From assembly GCF_030053835.1 (NCBI RefSeq), contig NZ_CP125655.1, positions 3,844,001 to 3,908,000 on the forward strand: DNA of 64,000 nucleotides, in the 5' to 3' direction. The notes below the pieces were generated by a model that worked only from the letters and a program-made list of their open reading frames with translations, ran no database searches and had not been told where the DNA came from. The position numbers and the translations under genes were made by a program. Positions 47,642-60,157 of the stretch are shown piece by piece. Position 1 is the first letter of the stretch. Every line of letters starts with the position of its first letter. This DNA is from Cellulomonas sp. ES6 (GTDB lineage: Bacteria > Actinomycetota > Actinomycetes > Actinomycetales > Cellulomonadaceae).

Positions 47642-47663
47642 GCCGCTTCACCCGGTCCGCTGC

Positions 47664-47700
47664 CTGACGCAACCGTGCAGAGCGTGCAAGAATGCATGCC

Positions 47701-47705
<5 letters not shown>
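47664..47705 (+). promoter_or_regulatory. Promoter and candidate operator of the tetR gene
   Basis: CTGACG (47664-47669), an 18-bp spacer and AAGAAT (47688-47693), then 7 nt to the ATG: a leaderless start. TGCATG-C-CATGCA (47693-47705) is a perfect 6-1-6 palindrome spanning the end of the -10 box and the start codon. TGCA occurs at further sites just upstream (47675 and 47685). This is a likely TetR autorepression site. Confidence 0.6.
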
Positions 47706-50167
<2,462 letters not shown>

Positions 50168-50176
50168 CCTGCCGAG

Positions 50177-50596
50177 GTGACCTCCCCGCACGCCGCGCGG
50201 CCCGCGCGCCCGAAGCGTCCCGCCAAGCCCCAGTTCGCCTCGACCATCCTGGTCCTGGAGGGCGTGCTGGTGCTGTTCGCGGCGCTCACGGCGCACGGCC
50301 TCGCGGCGGCGGGGGTCCTGGGCACCCCGCCGGGGGTGCTGTGGCCGGTCGCCGGGCTGGTGTTCGTGGTCCTCGTCGTGCTGTCGCGCCTCGTGACCGT
50401 CCCGGGCGGGTACGTCGCCGGGTCGGTGGCGCAGGTGCTGGTGCTCGCGTGCGGGTTCGTGGTGCCGCTGATGTTCGCCCTCGGCGTGCTGTTCGCGGTG
50501 CTCTGGGCGGTGTCGCTGCGGCTCGGCGCGCGCATCGACCGGGAGCGCGCGGCGTACGACGCGGCCCACCCCGAGCAGACCGGCGCCGCCGGTTAG
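50177..50596 (+). CDS. DUF4233 small membrane protein
   Basis: A 139-residue protein. A basic, Pro-rich N-terminus precedes four hydrophobic helices ([86 protein letters not shown]), ending [14 protein letters not shown]. The F.ST.LVLE..V..FA...A.GL pattern is that of DUF4233, which usually sits between folC and ndk. The function is unknown. The start is leaderless and the TAG stop begins the ndk -10 box. Confidence 0.85.
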   Translation: MTSPHAARPARPKRPAKPQFASTILVLEGVLVLFAALTAHGLAAAGVLGTPPGVLWPVAGLVFVVLVVLSRLVTVPGGYVAGSVAQVLVLACGFVVPLMFALGVLFAVLWAVSLRLGARIDRERAAYDAAHPEQTGAAG

Positions 50597-50599
50597 GGT
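50594..50599 (+). promoter_or_regulatory. -10 box of ndk overlapping the DUF4233 stop codon
   Basis: TAGGGT lies 7 nt before the ndk ATG; its first three bases are the TAG stop of the DUF4233 gene. Confidence 0.6.
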
Positions 50600-50606
50600 G
50601 ACGCCC

Positions 50607-51038
50607 ATGAGCGACATCCAGCGCACCCTCGTCCTGGTCAAGCCCGACGGCGTGAGCCGGGGGCTGACGGGCGAGGTGCTCCGCCGCATCGAGGCCAAGG
50701 GCTACACCCTCGTGGCCGTCGAGCTCCGCACCGCCGACGACGACCTGCTGCACGCCCACTACGCCGAGCACGAGGGCAAGCCGTTCTTCGGCCCGCTCGT
50801 GGAGTTCATGAAGTCCGGTCCGGTCCTGGCGGTCGTCGCCGAGGGCCACCGCGTCATCGAGGGGTTCCGTTCCCTGGCCGGTGCCACCGACCCGACGGCC
50901 GCCGCCCCGGGCACGATCCGCGGCGACCTCGGCCGCGAGTGGGGCCTGAAGGTGACGCAGAACCTCGTGCACGGCTCGGACTCCCCGGAGTCGGCCGCCC
51001 GCGAGATCGGGCTGTGGTTCCCCGCCCTGGCCCGCTGA
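50607..51038 (+). CDS. ndk: Nucleoside diphosphate kinase
   Basis: A 143-residue enzyme moving the gamma-phosphate between nucleoside tri- and diphosphates through a phospho-histidine, here His about 122 in [16 protein letters not shown]. It starts [26 protein letters not shown] and has [25 protein letters not shown], all invariant in the family. ATG 50607 is preferred to one three codons upstream, which would overlap the -10 box. A GC-rich hairpin follows. Confidence 0.97.
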   Translation: MSDIQRTLVLVKPDGVSRGLTGEVLRRIEAKGYTLVAVELRTADDDLLHAHYAEHEGKPFFGPLVEFMKSGPVLAVVAEGHRVIEGFRSLAGATDPTAAAPGTIRGDLGREWGLKVTQNLVHGSDSPESAAREIGLWFPALAR

Positions 51039-51046
51039 GCCCGCGG

Positions 51047-51078
51047 ACCGGCCCGGTGCCTCCGGGTCCCGGGCCGGT
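51047..51078 (+). terminator. Hairpin between ndk and smc
   Basis: ACCGGCCCGG (51047-51056) pairs perfectly with 51069-51078 around a 12-nt loop, 8 nt after the ndk stop and 8 nt before the smc -10 box. Confidence 0.55.
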
Positions 51079-51086
51079 GCCGCCAC

Positions 51087-51092
51087 TAGGCT
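51087..51092 (+). promoter_or_regulatory. -10 box for leaderless smc
   Basis: TAGGCT lies 7 nt before the GTG start of smc; there is no ribosome-binding site. Confidence 0.6.
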
Positions 51093-51099
51093 GCCGCCC

Positions 51100-54000
51100 G
51101 TGCACCTGAAGACGCTCACCCTGCGGGGGTTCAAGTCGTTCGCCTCGGCGACGACGCTGCACCTCGAGCCCGGGGTGACCTGCGTCGTGGGCCCGAACGG
51201 GTCCGGCAAGTCGAACGTCGTCGACGCGCTCGCGTGGGTGATGGGGGAGCAGGGCGCCAAGTCGCTGCGCGGCGGCAAGATGGAGGACGTCATCTTCGCC
51301 GGCACCTCCGGCCGCCCGCCCCTGGGACGCGCCGAGGTGTCGCTGACCATCGACAACACCGACGGCGCGCTGCCGATCGAGTACACCGAGGTGACGATCT
51401 CGCGGACGCTGTTCCGCAACGGCGGCTCGGAGTACGCGATCAACGGGCGGCCGTGCCGGCTGCTCGACATCCAGGACCTGCTGTCCGACTCGGGCCTGGG
51501 CCGGGAGATGCACGTCATCGTCGGGCAGGGCCAGCTCGACGCGGTGCTGCGTGCGACGCCGGAGGAGCGGCGCGGCTTCATCGAGGAGGCCGCGGGCGTC
51601 CTCAAGCACCGCAAGCGCAAGGAGAAGGCGCTCCGCAAGCTCGACGCGATGCAGGCCAACCTCACCCGACTCACCGACCTGACCGGGGAGCTGCGGCGCC
51701 AGCTCGGGCCGCTCGGCCGGCAGGCGGAGGTCGCGCGCAAGGCGCAGACGGTCCAGGCGGACCTGCGCGACGCCCGGGCGCGGCTGCTCGCCGACGACCT
51801 GGCGCAGCTCACTGCGACCCTCGAGCAGGAGATCGCCGACGACACGGCGCTGCGGGCCCGGCGGGCCGAGGCGGAGGCCGCGCTGGACGCCGCGCGCGCC
51901 CGGCTCGCGGCCCTCGAGCGCGAGGCCGCCGAGGCCGCCCCCGCCCTGGGTGAGGCGTCGGACCTCTGGTACCGGCTGTCCGCGCTGCAGGAGCGGCTGC
52001 GCGGCACGGGCTCCCTCGCCGCGGACCGGGCGCGGCTGCTCGGCAGCGCGACGCCGGAGCCGGCCCGCGGGCAGGACCCGGAGGACCTCGAGCGCCAGGC
52101 CGAGCGGGTGCGAGCCGCCGAGGCGGAGCTCACCGCGGAGGTCGACGCGGCGCGCGCGGCGCTGGAGGCCGCGCAGGCCGCCCGGCAGCAGGCGGAGGAG
52201 GACGCCGCCACCGCCGAGAGGGCCCTGGCCACCGTGCTGCGGGGCGCCGCCGACCGCCGCGAGGGGCTCGCCCGGCTCGCCGGCCAGGTGGGCGCCCGGC
52301 GCAGCCGCCTGGAGGCCACCGAGGCGGAGATCGGGCGGCTGCGCGCGACGCTCGCGGAGGCGGAGCGGCGCGGGCACGAGGCGACCGTCGAGTTCGCCGC
52401 CCTGGAGACGCAGGTCGCCGGCGTCGAGGAGGGCGAGGAGGGCCTGGACGCCGCCCACGAGGCCGCGGCGGACGCCGTCGAGACGACCGCCGCGCGGGTC
52501 GCCGAGCTGGAGCAGGCGCTGGACGAGGCCGAGCGCGAGCGCGCGGCGCTGGAGTCGCGCATCGAGACGCTCGAGCTGTCCCTGACCCGCAAGGACGGGG
52601 CCGGGGCGCTGCTCGCCTCCGACGGCCTGCCGGGCGTCGTCGGGTCGCTCGCCGCGCTCATCGCGGTCGCCGCGGGCGACGAGGACGCGATCGTCGCGGC
52701 GCTCGGCGCGTCGGCCGACGCCGTCGCGGTCGAGTCCGTGGAGGCCGCCGTCGACGCCATCCGGTACCTGCGTGAGCAGGACGCCGGGCGTGCGGGGCTC
52801 GTCGTGGCGGCGGGCGACGCCGGGACCGCCGCCGCGGGGCAGGGCGCGGCGCCGTCCGGTGCCGCGTGGGCCCTGGACCTCGTCCAGGCGCCGCCCGCCG
52901 TGCTGCCCGCGGTGCGCCGGCTGCTCAGCGACGTCGTGGTGGTCGACGACCTCGTCGCCGCACGGGGGGTGCTGCGCGACCGGCCCGACCTGGTGGTCGC
53001 GACGCGCGGCGGCGACGTGCTGGCCGCGCACCGGGCGTCCGGCGGCTCCGCGACCGCGCCGAGCGCGTTGCACCTCCAGGCCGCGCTGGACGCGGCGCGC
53101 CAGGGCGTCCAGGACGCCGCCGCCCGCGCCGAGCAGGCCCGGTTCGCGCTGGTCGGGGCGCGCGAGGCCCAGGAGTCGGCGCGCGCGGCCCACCAGGACA
53201 CGCTGGAGCGGCTGAACGAGTCCGACGCGGCGCTCGCGGCGGTCGCCGAGCAGCTCGGGCACCTCGGTGCGACCGCCCGGGCGGCCCGCGCCGAGGCGGA
53301 GCGGGTCCAGGCGTCGCTCGCCGCGGCCGAGCAGGCGCTCGCCGAGGGCGCCGCGGAGCTGGCCGGGCTCACCGAGCGGCTCGCGGCCGCCGAGGCCGAG
53401 CCCGCCGACACCGACGCGGCGATCGAGGAGCGCACGGTGCAGCGGGACGCCGCGGCCGAGGCCGCCTCGGCCGCCCGGGGCCGGGAGACGGAGGCCCGGC
53501 TGACCCTGCGGACGTCGGAGGAGCGCGCCCGTGCGCTCGCGGGCCGCGCGGAGTCGCTGGACCGGGCCGCCCGCACGGAGCGCGCCGCCCGCGAGCGCGC
53601 CGCCGAGCGCGAGCGGACGCGCGCCCGCCACGCCGCGGTCGCCACGGCGGTGGCCCAGGGCGCCGGCCAGGCGCTGCGCGCCGTCGAGCACGCCCTGGCC
53701 CGTGCGGCCGACGAGCGCGCCGCCGCGGAGGCCGCCCGCGCCGAGCGGGACACGGCCCTGGTCGCCGTGCGGACGCAGGTCGACGAGCGCCAGCGCGAGG
53801 TCGCCCAGCTCACGGACGCCGCCCACCGCGACGAGGTCGCGCGCGCCGAGCAGCGGCTGCGCATCGAGCAGCTCCAGGCCCGGGCCGTCGAGGAGCTCGG
53901 CACCGACCCGGCCGTGCTCGTCGAGGAGTTCGGCCCGCACCGGGCCGTCCCCGTGCCGGCCCCGGCCGACGCCGACCCCGACGCGCCCACCGAGGTGCCG

Positions 54001-54672
54001 TACGTCCGGGCGGAGCAGGAGAAGCGGCTGCGGGCGGCCGAGCGCGCGCTCGCCCAGCTCGGCCGGGTCAACCCGCTGGCGCTGGAGGAGTTCGCGGCGC
54101 TCGAGGAGCGGCACAAGTTCCTCGTGGAGCAGCTCGCCGACCTGAGGAAGTCGCGCGCGGACCTGCTGGAGATCGTCCAGGAGATCGACGAGCGCGTGGA
54201 GCAGGTGTTCGCCGAGGCGTACCGGGACACCGCCGCGCAGTTCGACCGGGTCTTCCCGCGGCTGTTCCCCGGCGGCGAGGGCCGCCTGGTCCTGACCGAC
54301 CCCGGCGACATGCTCACCACCGGCATCGAGGTGGAGGCGCGTCCGGCGGGCAAGAAGGTCAAGCGGCTGTCGCTGCTGTCCGGCGGCGAGCGGTCCCTGA
54401 CGGCCGTCGCGCTGCTGGTGTCGATCTTCAAGGCCCGCCCGAGCCCGTTCTACGTCATGGACGAGGTGGAGGCCGCGCTGGACGACGCGAACCTCGGCCG
54501 GCTCCTGGAGATCTTCCGCGAGCTGCAGGAGGACTCCCAGCTCATCGTCGTCACGCACCAGAAGCGCACCATGGAGATCGCCGACGCGCTCTACGGCGTG
54601 ACGATGCGCGGCGACGGGGTGACCACCGTCATCAGCCAGCGGCTGCGGGACGAGGCCGCCGCACCCGCGTGA
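51100..54672 (+). CDS. smc: Chromosome segregation ATPase SMC
   Basis: A 1190-residue structural maintenance of chromosomes protein. Walker A is GPNGSGKS at about 31-38, inside VVGPNGSGKSNVVDALAWVMG; long Ala/Glu/Arg-rich coiled coils (about 170-490 and 680-1000) flank a hinge (about 500-660, ending near LQAALDAARQG); the C-terminal head has the signature LSGGERSLTAVALLVSIF and Walker B PFYVMDEVEAALDD. GTG 51100 gives the standard MHLKTLTLRGFKSF start. It lies upstream of ftsY, the usual actinobacterial order. The coiled coils are highly Ala-rich. Confidence 0.97.
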   Translation: MHLKTLTLRGFKSFASATTLHLEPGVTCVVGPNGSGKSNVVDALAWVMGEQGAKSLRGGKMEDVIFAGTSGRPPLGRAEVSLTIDNTDGALPIEYTEVTISRTLFRNGGSEYAINGRPCRLLDIQDLLSDSGLGREMHVIVGQGQLDAVLRATPEERRGFIEEAAGVLKHRKRKEKALRKLDAMQANLTRLTDLTGELRRQLGPLGRQAEVARKAQTVQADLRDARARLLADDLAQLTATLEQEIADDTALRARRAEAEAALDAARARLAALEREAAEAAPALGEASDLWYRLSALQERLRGTGSLAADRARLLGSATPEPARGQDPEDLERQAERVRAAEAELTAEVDAARAALEAAQAARQQAEEDAATAERALATVLRGAADRREGLARLAGQVGARRSRLEATEAEIGRLRATLAEAERRGHEATVEFAALETQVAGVEEGEEGLDAAHEAAADAVETTAARVAELEQALDEAERERAALESRIETLELSLTRKDGAGALLASDGLPGVVGSLAALIAVAAGDEDAIVAALGASADAVAVESVEAAVDAIRYLREQDAGRAGLVVAAGDAGTAAAGQGAAPSGAAWALDLVQAPPAVLPAVRRLLSDVVVVDDLVAARGVLRDRPDLVVATRGGDVLAAHRASGGSATAPSALHLQAALDAARQGVQDAAARAEQARFALVGAREAQESARAAHQDTLERLNESDAALAAVAEQLGHLGATARAARAEAERVQASLAAAEQALAEGAAELAGLTERLAAAEAEPADTDAAIEERTVQRDAAAEAASAARGRETEARLTLRTSEERARALAGRAESLDRAARTERAARERAAERERTRARHAAVATAVAQGAGQALRAVEHALARAADERAAAEAARAERDTALVAVRTQVDERQREVAQLTDAAHRDEVARAEQRLRIEQLQARAVEELGTDPAVLVEEFGPHRAVPVPAPADADPDAPTEVPYVRAEQEKRLRAAERALAQLGRVNPLALEEFAALEERHKFLVEQLADLRKSRADLLEIVQEIDERVEQVFAEAYRDTAAQFDRVFPRLFPGGEGRLVLTDPGDMLTTGIEVEARPAGKKVKRLSLLSGGERSLTAVALLVSIFKARPSPFYVMDEVEAALDDANLGRLLEIFRELQEDSQLIVVTHQKRTMEIADALYGVTMRGDGVTTVISQRLRDEAAAPA

Positions 54673-54751
54673 GGCGCAGGCCGGCGTGAAGATCTCGTGC
54701 CGGTTCGCCCCGGATCCGGCGGGTGCCCGGGCAGTTCCCAGGAAGCCGTCG

Positions 54752-54757
54752 GACAAT
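54752..54757 (+). promoter_or_regulatory. -10 box for leaderless gene at 54765
   Basis: GACAAT lies 7 nt before the ATG at 54765, with no ribosome-binding site. Confidence 0.55.
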
Positions 54758-54764
54758 TGATCCC

Positions 54765-55277
54765 ATGAGCGCGTACGCATGGGGGATCGGGCTGGCGCTG
54801 CTGGCCGCGGTGGGCGTGATCGTGGCGGCGAACGCCGCCGAGGGGGGCCGCGAGGGGCTGCGCACGTTCTGGCAGGACCTGCGCGGCGGCCTGCGACGGG
54901 ACAAGGACGCCGAGCCGGTCGACCGGGACGACGCCGAGCCGGTGGACGTGCCGTTCGAGCAGATGTTCGCCGAGGCGTCCCAGCCCGACGACGGCTACCT
55001 CCAGCTGGACGAGCTGGCGGACATGCTGGAGCGCACGGGCGAGCGGGCCGGCCGGCTGCTGCCCGGCCGCTCGGGCACCCGCGAGCACGGCCACGACCCG
55101 GACCGCCCGACGGACCGCCCCGCGGTGCCCCGCCCGCACGACCGGCACCCGCGGCTGCCTCGCCCGGTGCACGTCCCCGCCGCCGCGCGGCGCTCGGGGC
55201 ACACGCCCGCCCGCGTCGCCGCCGACGAGCGCCCGCCGGCCGTCCCGCCGCGGCCGCGCGACGGCGACGACGGCTGA
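54765..55277 (+). CDS. Small single-pass membrane protein of unknown function
   Basis: A 170-residue protein I do not recognise. An N-terminal TM helix (AWGIGLALLAAVGVIVAAN) is followed by a short Arg/Asp-rich segment, an acidic helix region (VPFEQMFAEASQPDDGYLQLDELADML) and a long Pro/Arg/His-rich, probably disordered tail. It lies between smc and ftsY, both linked to the membrane or chromosome, but nothing shows a functional tie. The leaderless -10 box and normal codon use support it as a real gene. Confidence 0.7.
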   Translation: MSAYAWGIGLALLAAVGVIVAANAAEGGREGLRTFWQDLRGGLRRDKDAEPVDRDDAEPVDVPFEQMFAEASQPDDGYLQLDELADMLERTGERAGRLLPGRSGTREHGHDPDRPTDRPAVPRPHDRHPRLPRPVHVPAAARRSGHTPARVAADERPPAVPPRPRDGDDG

Positions 55278-55299
55278 CACGGGCTGACACACTGTCCCG

Positions 55300-56499
55300 G
55301 TGGACTCGAACGACCTCCTGACCCTGCTCCTCGTCGGCGTGCCGGCGCTCGCCGTCCTCGGCGGCGGCGCCGCCGTGCTGACCCGCCGCCGACGGCCCGG
55401 GGGGACGCAGGACGCCGCCGGCCCGACGGCCGTCGAGGACCGTCCCGCCGCCCCGGCCGGCACGGCGGAACCCGGGGCGGAGGCGCCCGCCCCCACGGCG
55501 CCCGCCCCCACGGCGCCCGCCCCCGAGGACGCCGCGGCGCCGCCCGCGATCGAGGTGCCGGCCCCGGCCGCCGGCCGGCTCGCCCGGCTGCGCGACCGCC
55601 TCGCCCGCTCCGGCTCGCCGCTCGGCGCGCGCATGCTCCAGGTGCTGTCCCGCGACCACCTCGGCGAGGACGACTGGGACGAGCTCGAGGAGACCCTGCT
55701 CCTGGCGGACGTCGGTGCCGGCCCGTCGGCGGACCTCGTGGACGCCCTGCGCACGCAGGCGCGCGTGCAGGGCCTCAAGGACCCGGCCCAGGTGCGCGCG
55801 CTGCTGCGCGCGGAGCTGCTCGCCCTCGTCGACCCGGGCCTCGACCGCTCGCTGGCGACCTCCCCGCGGACCGGCGAGGACGGCACGACGCTGCCCGCCG
55901 TGGTCCTCGTGGTCGGCGTGAACGGCACGGGCAAGACGACGACGGTCGGCAAGCTCGCCCGCGTGCTCGTCGCCGAGGGCCGTTCGGTCCTGCTGGGCGC
56001 GGCCGACACGTTCCGCGCCGCCGCCGCCGACCAGCTCGAGACGTGGGGCTCCCGCGTGGGCGTCCGGACCGTGCGCGCCGACCGCGACGGCGCCGACCCG
56101 GCGTCGGTCGCGTTCGAGGCCGTCCGCGACGGGGTGCGCGACGGCGCCGACGTCGTGCTGGTCGACACGGCCGGCCGCCTGCAGAACAAGGCCGGCCTCA
56201 TGGACGAGCTCGGCAAGATCACCCGGGTCGTGACGCGCACCGCGCCGCTGTCCGAGGTGCTGCTGGTGCTCGACGCGACGACCGGCCAGAACGGCATGAA
56301 CCAGGCCCGCGTCTTCGCGGAGGTCGCCGGGGTCACGGGCATCGTCCTGACCAAGCTCGACGGCACCGCCAAGGGCGGCATCGTCGTCGCGGTGCAGCGC
56401 GAGCTCGGCGTGCCGGTCAAGCTCGTCGGCCTCGGCGAGGGCCCGGACGACCTGGCGCCGTTCGACGCGGAGGAGTTCGTGGACGGCATCCTCGGCTGA
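55300..56499 (+). CDS. ftsY: Signal recognition particle receptor FtsY
   Basis: The SRP receptor GTPase (399 aa) that docks Ffh-bound ribosomes at the membrane. An N-terminal TM helix (LLTLLLVGVPALAVLGGGAAVLT) is followed by an Ala/Pro-rich acidic linker, with three APTAPAP-like units in place of the usual acidic A domain, then the NG domain from about residue 95. G1 is VGVNGTGKTTTVGKLA, then LLGAADTFRAAAADQLE, VLVDTAGRLQNKAGLMDEL, TKLDGTAKGG and GLGEGPDDLAPF. GTG 55300. Its partner ffh is encoded 3.7 kb downstream. Confidence 0.96.
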   Translation: MDSNDLLTLLLVGVPALAVLGGGAAVLTRRRRPGGTQDAAGPTAVEDRPAAPAGTAEPGAEAPAPTAPAPTAPAPEDAAAPPAIEVPAPAAGRLARLRDRLARSGSPLGARMLQVLSRDHLGEDDWDELEETLLLADVGAGPSADLVDALRTQARVQGLKDPAQVRALLRAELLALVDPGLDRSLATSPRTGEDGTTLPAVVLVVGVNGTGKTTTVGKLARVLVAEGRSVLLGAADTFRAAAADQLETWGSRVGVRTVRADRDGADPASVAFEAVRDGVRDGADVVLVDTAGRLQNKAGLMDELGKITRVVTRTAPLSEVLLVLDATTGQNGMNQARVFAEVAGVTGIVLTKLDGTAKGGIVVAVQRELGVPVKLVGLGEGPDDLAPFDAEEFVDGILG

Positions 56500-56548
56500 G
56501 CCGCCCGTCGCCCGGGGAGCGACCGCCGACTGAGACGAACAGCCCGGC

Positions 56549-56617
56549 GTAACACAATGTTGACGCCGCCCGGGGCCTCGTCACACGCCCGTAACGCGAG
56601 CGGCGTCGCGTCGAAAC
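56549..56617 (+). promoter_or_regulatory. GlnR-like boxes upstream of amtB
   Basis: GTCAC-n6-GTAAC-n6-GGCGT-n6-GAAAC occupies 56580-56617 with exact 11-bp periodicity, matching the actinobacterial GlnR pattern gTnAC-n6-GaAAC repeated (third half-site weak). A further pair GTAAC-n6-TTGAC lies at 56549-56564. Placed 63 nt before the amtB ATG, the sites suggest control of amtB-glnK-glnD by nitrogen supply. The glnR gene is not in the window. Confidence 0.65.
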
Positions 56618-56679
56618 TCCTGTTCAGGACGCTGGACCCCGATCCGGCCGCTCGGCTGGCGAGGGGAGAGGCGTTCCAC

Positions 56680-58325
<1,646 letters not shown>

Positions 58326-58363
58326 CGACCGGCACGACGACGGCCGGCCGGACCGGCTGACGG

Positions 58364-60130
58364 ATGGCCGACCCGACCGAGGTCCCGCACTCCCCGGAGC
58401 TCCCGGGGGTGCGGGACCTCCGCTCTGAGCGGCTCGTGCTCGCCGAGCGGCTGTCCGGCCCGGACGCCGACGGCGGGGCGCGGCGCCGCGCCGTGTCCGA
58501 CCTGGTGCTGCGGCGCCTGGCGGAGCTGTGGGACACCGCGACCGAGGGTCGCGAGACGCCCGGCATCGGCCTCGGCGCCGTGGGGTCCGTCGGCCGCGGC
58601 GACGCGAGCCCGGCGAGCGACCTCGACCTGCTGCTCGTGCACGACGGCCGGGGCCACTCCGCGGAGGAGCTCGCCGGCCTCGCCGACCGGCTCTGGTACC
58701 CCGTGTGGGACGCGGGCCTCGACCTGGACCACTCGGTGCGGTCCCTCGCGCAGTGCCGGCAGGTGGCCTCCCGCGACCTCCCGGCGGCGGTCGGCCTGCT
58801 GGACCTGCGCCCCGTGGCCGGCGACCCGGGCATCGTGCACCGGGCGCAGTCCGCGCTGCTGGCCGACTGGCGGTCCGCGGCCCGCCGCCGGCTGCCCGAG
58901 CTGCTGGCCTCGACGCGGCAGCGCGCCGAGCGGCACGGCGAGCTCGCCTACCTCATCGAGCCCGACCTCAAGGAGGCCCGCGGGGGCATCCGGGACGCGG
59001 TGGTGCTCTCCGCGCTCGCCGCGACGTGGCTCACCGACCGGCCGCACGGCGCCGTCGACCGCGCGCACGCGCACCTGCTCGACGTCCGCGACGCGGTGCA
59101 GACCGTCACGCGCCGGCACACCAACCGGCTGCTGCTCGCCGACCAGGACGAGGTCGCCGAGCTGCTGGGCGTGGGGGACCGGGACGACCTGCTCGCGAGC
59201 CTCGCCGAGGCCGGCCGGGTCATCTCGTACGCCCTGGACACGACCGCCCGCAACGCCCGGCAGGCGCTCGCCCGGCCCGCGCGCCGACCGGTGCTCGTGC
59301 GGGGACGTCGCACGCCGCCGCGCCTGCGCGCCGTGGCCGAGGGCCTGGTGGAGCACGACGGCGAGCTGGTGCTGGCCGCGGACGCCCGGCCCGCGGACGA
59401 CCCGCTGCTGTCGCTGCGCGCGGCCGCGACCGCCGCCCGGACGGGGCTGACGCTGTCGCCGATCACCGTCGCGAGCCTGGAGCGGACGCCGCCGCTGCCG
59501 ACCCCGTGGCCGAAGGCCGCACGCACCCTGCTCGTGCAGCTCCTCGCCACCGGGCCCGCGCAGGTGCCCGTGTGGGAGGCGCTGGACCTGGCCGGGGTCG
59601 TGACCACGTGGATCCCGGAGTGGGCGGGCGTCCGCAACCGCCCGCAGCGCTCGCCGATCCACCGCCACACGGTCGACCGTCACCTCGTGGAGGCCGCCGC
59701 CCGCGCGGCCGGGCTGCGCCGCACCGTCGACCGCCCGGACGTGCTGCTGGTCGCCGCGCTGCTGCACGACATCGGCAAGCGCGCCGGCGCCGCGGACCAC
59801 TCCGTCGAGGGCGCGCGGCTGGTCGGGCCGGTCGTGCAGCGCATGGGCTTCCCGGCGGCGGACGTGGCCGACGTCGAGCTGCTGGTGCGGCACCACCTCA
59901 CGCTCGCCGACCTGGCGACCGGCGCGGACCCCGACGACCCGGCCACCGTCGAGGTGCTCCTGGCCGCCGTGGACCACCGGCCGGACCTGCTGGCGCTGCT
60001 GCGCGCGCTGACGGAGGCGGACGCGTCGTCGGCCGGCCCCACGGCCTGGACCGCGTGGCGGGCGCAGCTCGTGGACGACCTCGTGGCGCGGGCGACCACC
60101 CGGCTGGCGGGTACGCTGGGACGTCCCTGA
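58364..60130 (+). CDS. glnD: [Protein-PII] nucleotidyltransferase GlnD, lacking C-terminal ACT domains
   Basis: A 588-residue modifying enzyme for GlnK. The nucleotidyltransferase domain has [27 protein letters not shown] (G-S and the DxD metal site) near residue 70; the GlnD linker helices include [22 protein letters not shown]; the HD domain has [16 protein letters not shown] and [20 protein letters not shown] near residue 465. It stops shortly after the HD domain ([19 protein letters not shown]). Usual GlnD proteins are about 200 residues longer, with two glutamine-sensing ACT domains. The ffh start follows 27 bp later, so no remnant is left. Confidence 0.92.
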   Translation: MADPTEVPHSPELPGVRDLRSERLVLAERLSGPDADGGARRRAVSDLVLRRLAELWDTATEGRETPGIGLGAVGSVGRGDASPASDLDLLLVHDGRGHSAEELAGLADRLWYPVWDAGLDLDHSVRSLAQCRQVASRDLPAAVGLLDLRPVAGDPGIVHRAQSALLADWRSAARRRLPELLASTRQRAERHGELAYLIEPDLKEARGGIRDAVVLSALAATWLTDRPHGAVDRAHAHLLDVRDAVQTVTRRHTNRLLLADQDEVAELLGVGDRDDLLASLAEAGRVISYALDTTARNARQALARPARRPVLVRGRRTPPRLRAVAEGLVEHDGELVLAADARPADDPLLSLRAAATAARTGLTLSPITVASLERTPPLPTPWPKAARTLLVQLLATGPAQVPVWEALDLAGVVTTWIPEWAGVRNRPQRSPIHRHTVDRHLVEAAARAAGLRRTVDRPDVLLVAALLHDIGKRAGAADHSVEGARLVGPVVQRMGFPAADVADVELLVRHHLTLADLATGADPDDPATVEVLLAAVDHRPDLLALLRALTEADASSAGPTAWTAWRAQLVDDLVARATTRLAGTLGRP

Positions 60131-60157
60131 CCGCCGAGAGAGCGTGAGGATCGCGCG

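Noticed and set aside
55288..55293. Leaderless -10 box for ftsY (CACACT)
   Set aside because: The spacing of 6 nt fits, but the hexamer is too far from TANNNT to claim.
50286..55659. Long reverse-strand open frames (over 1300 codons each) across ndk, smc and ftsY
   Set aside because: Antisense shadows; composition is Ser/Arg/Ala-rich or Arg/Gly-rich and the forward frames encode complete SMC and FtsY.
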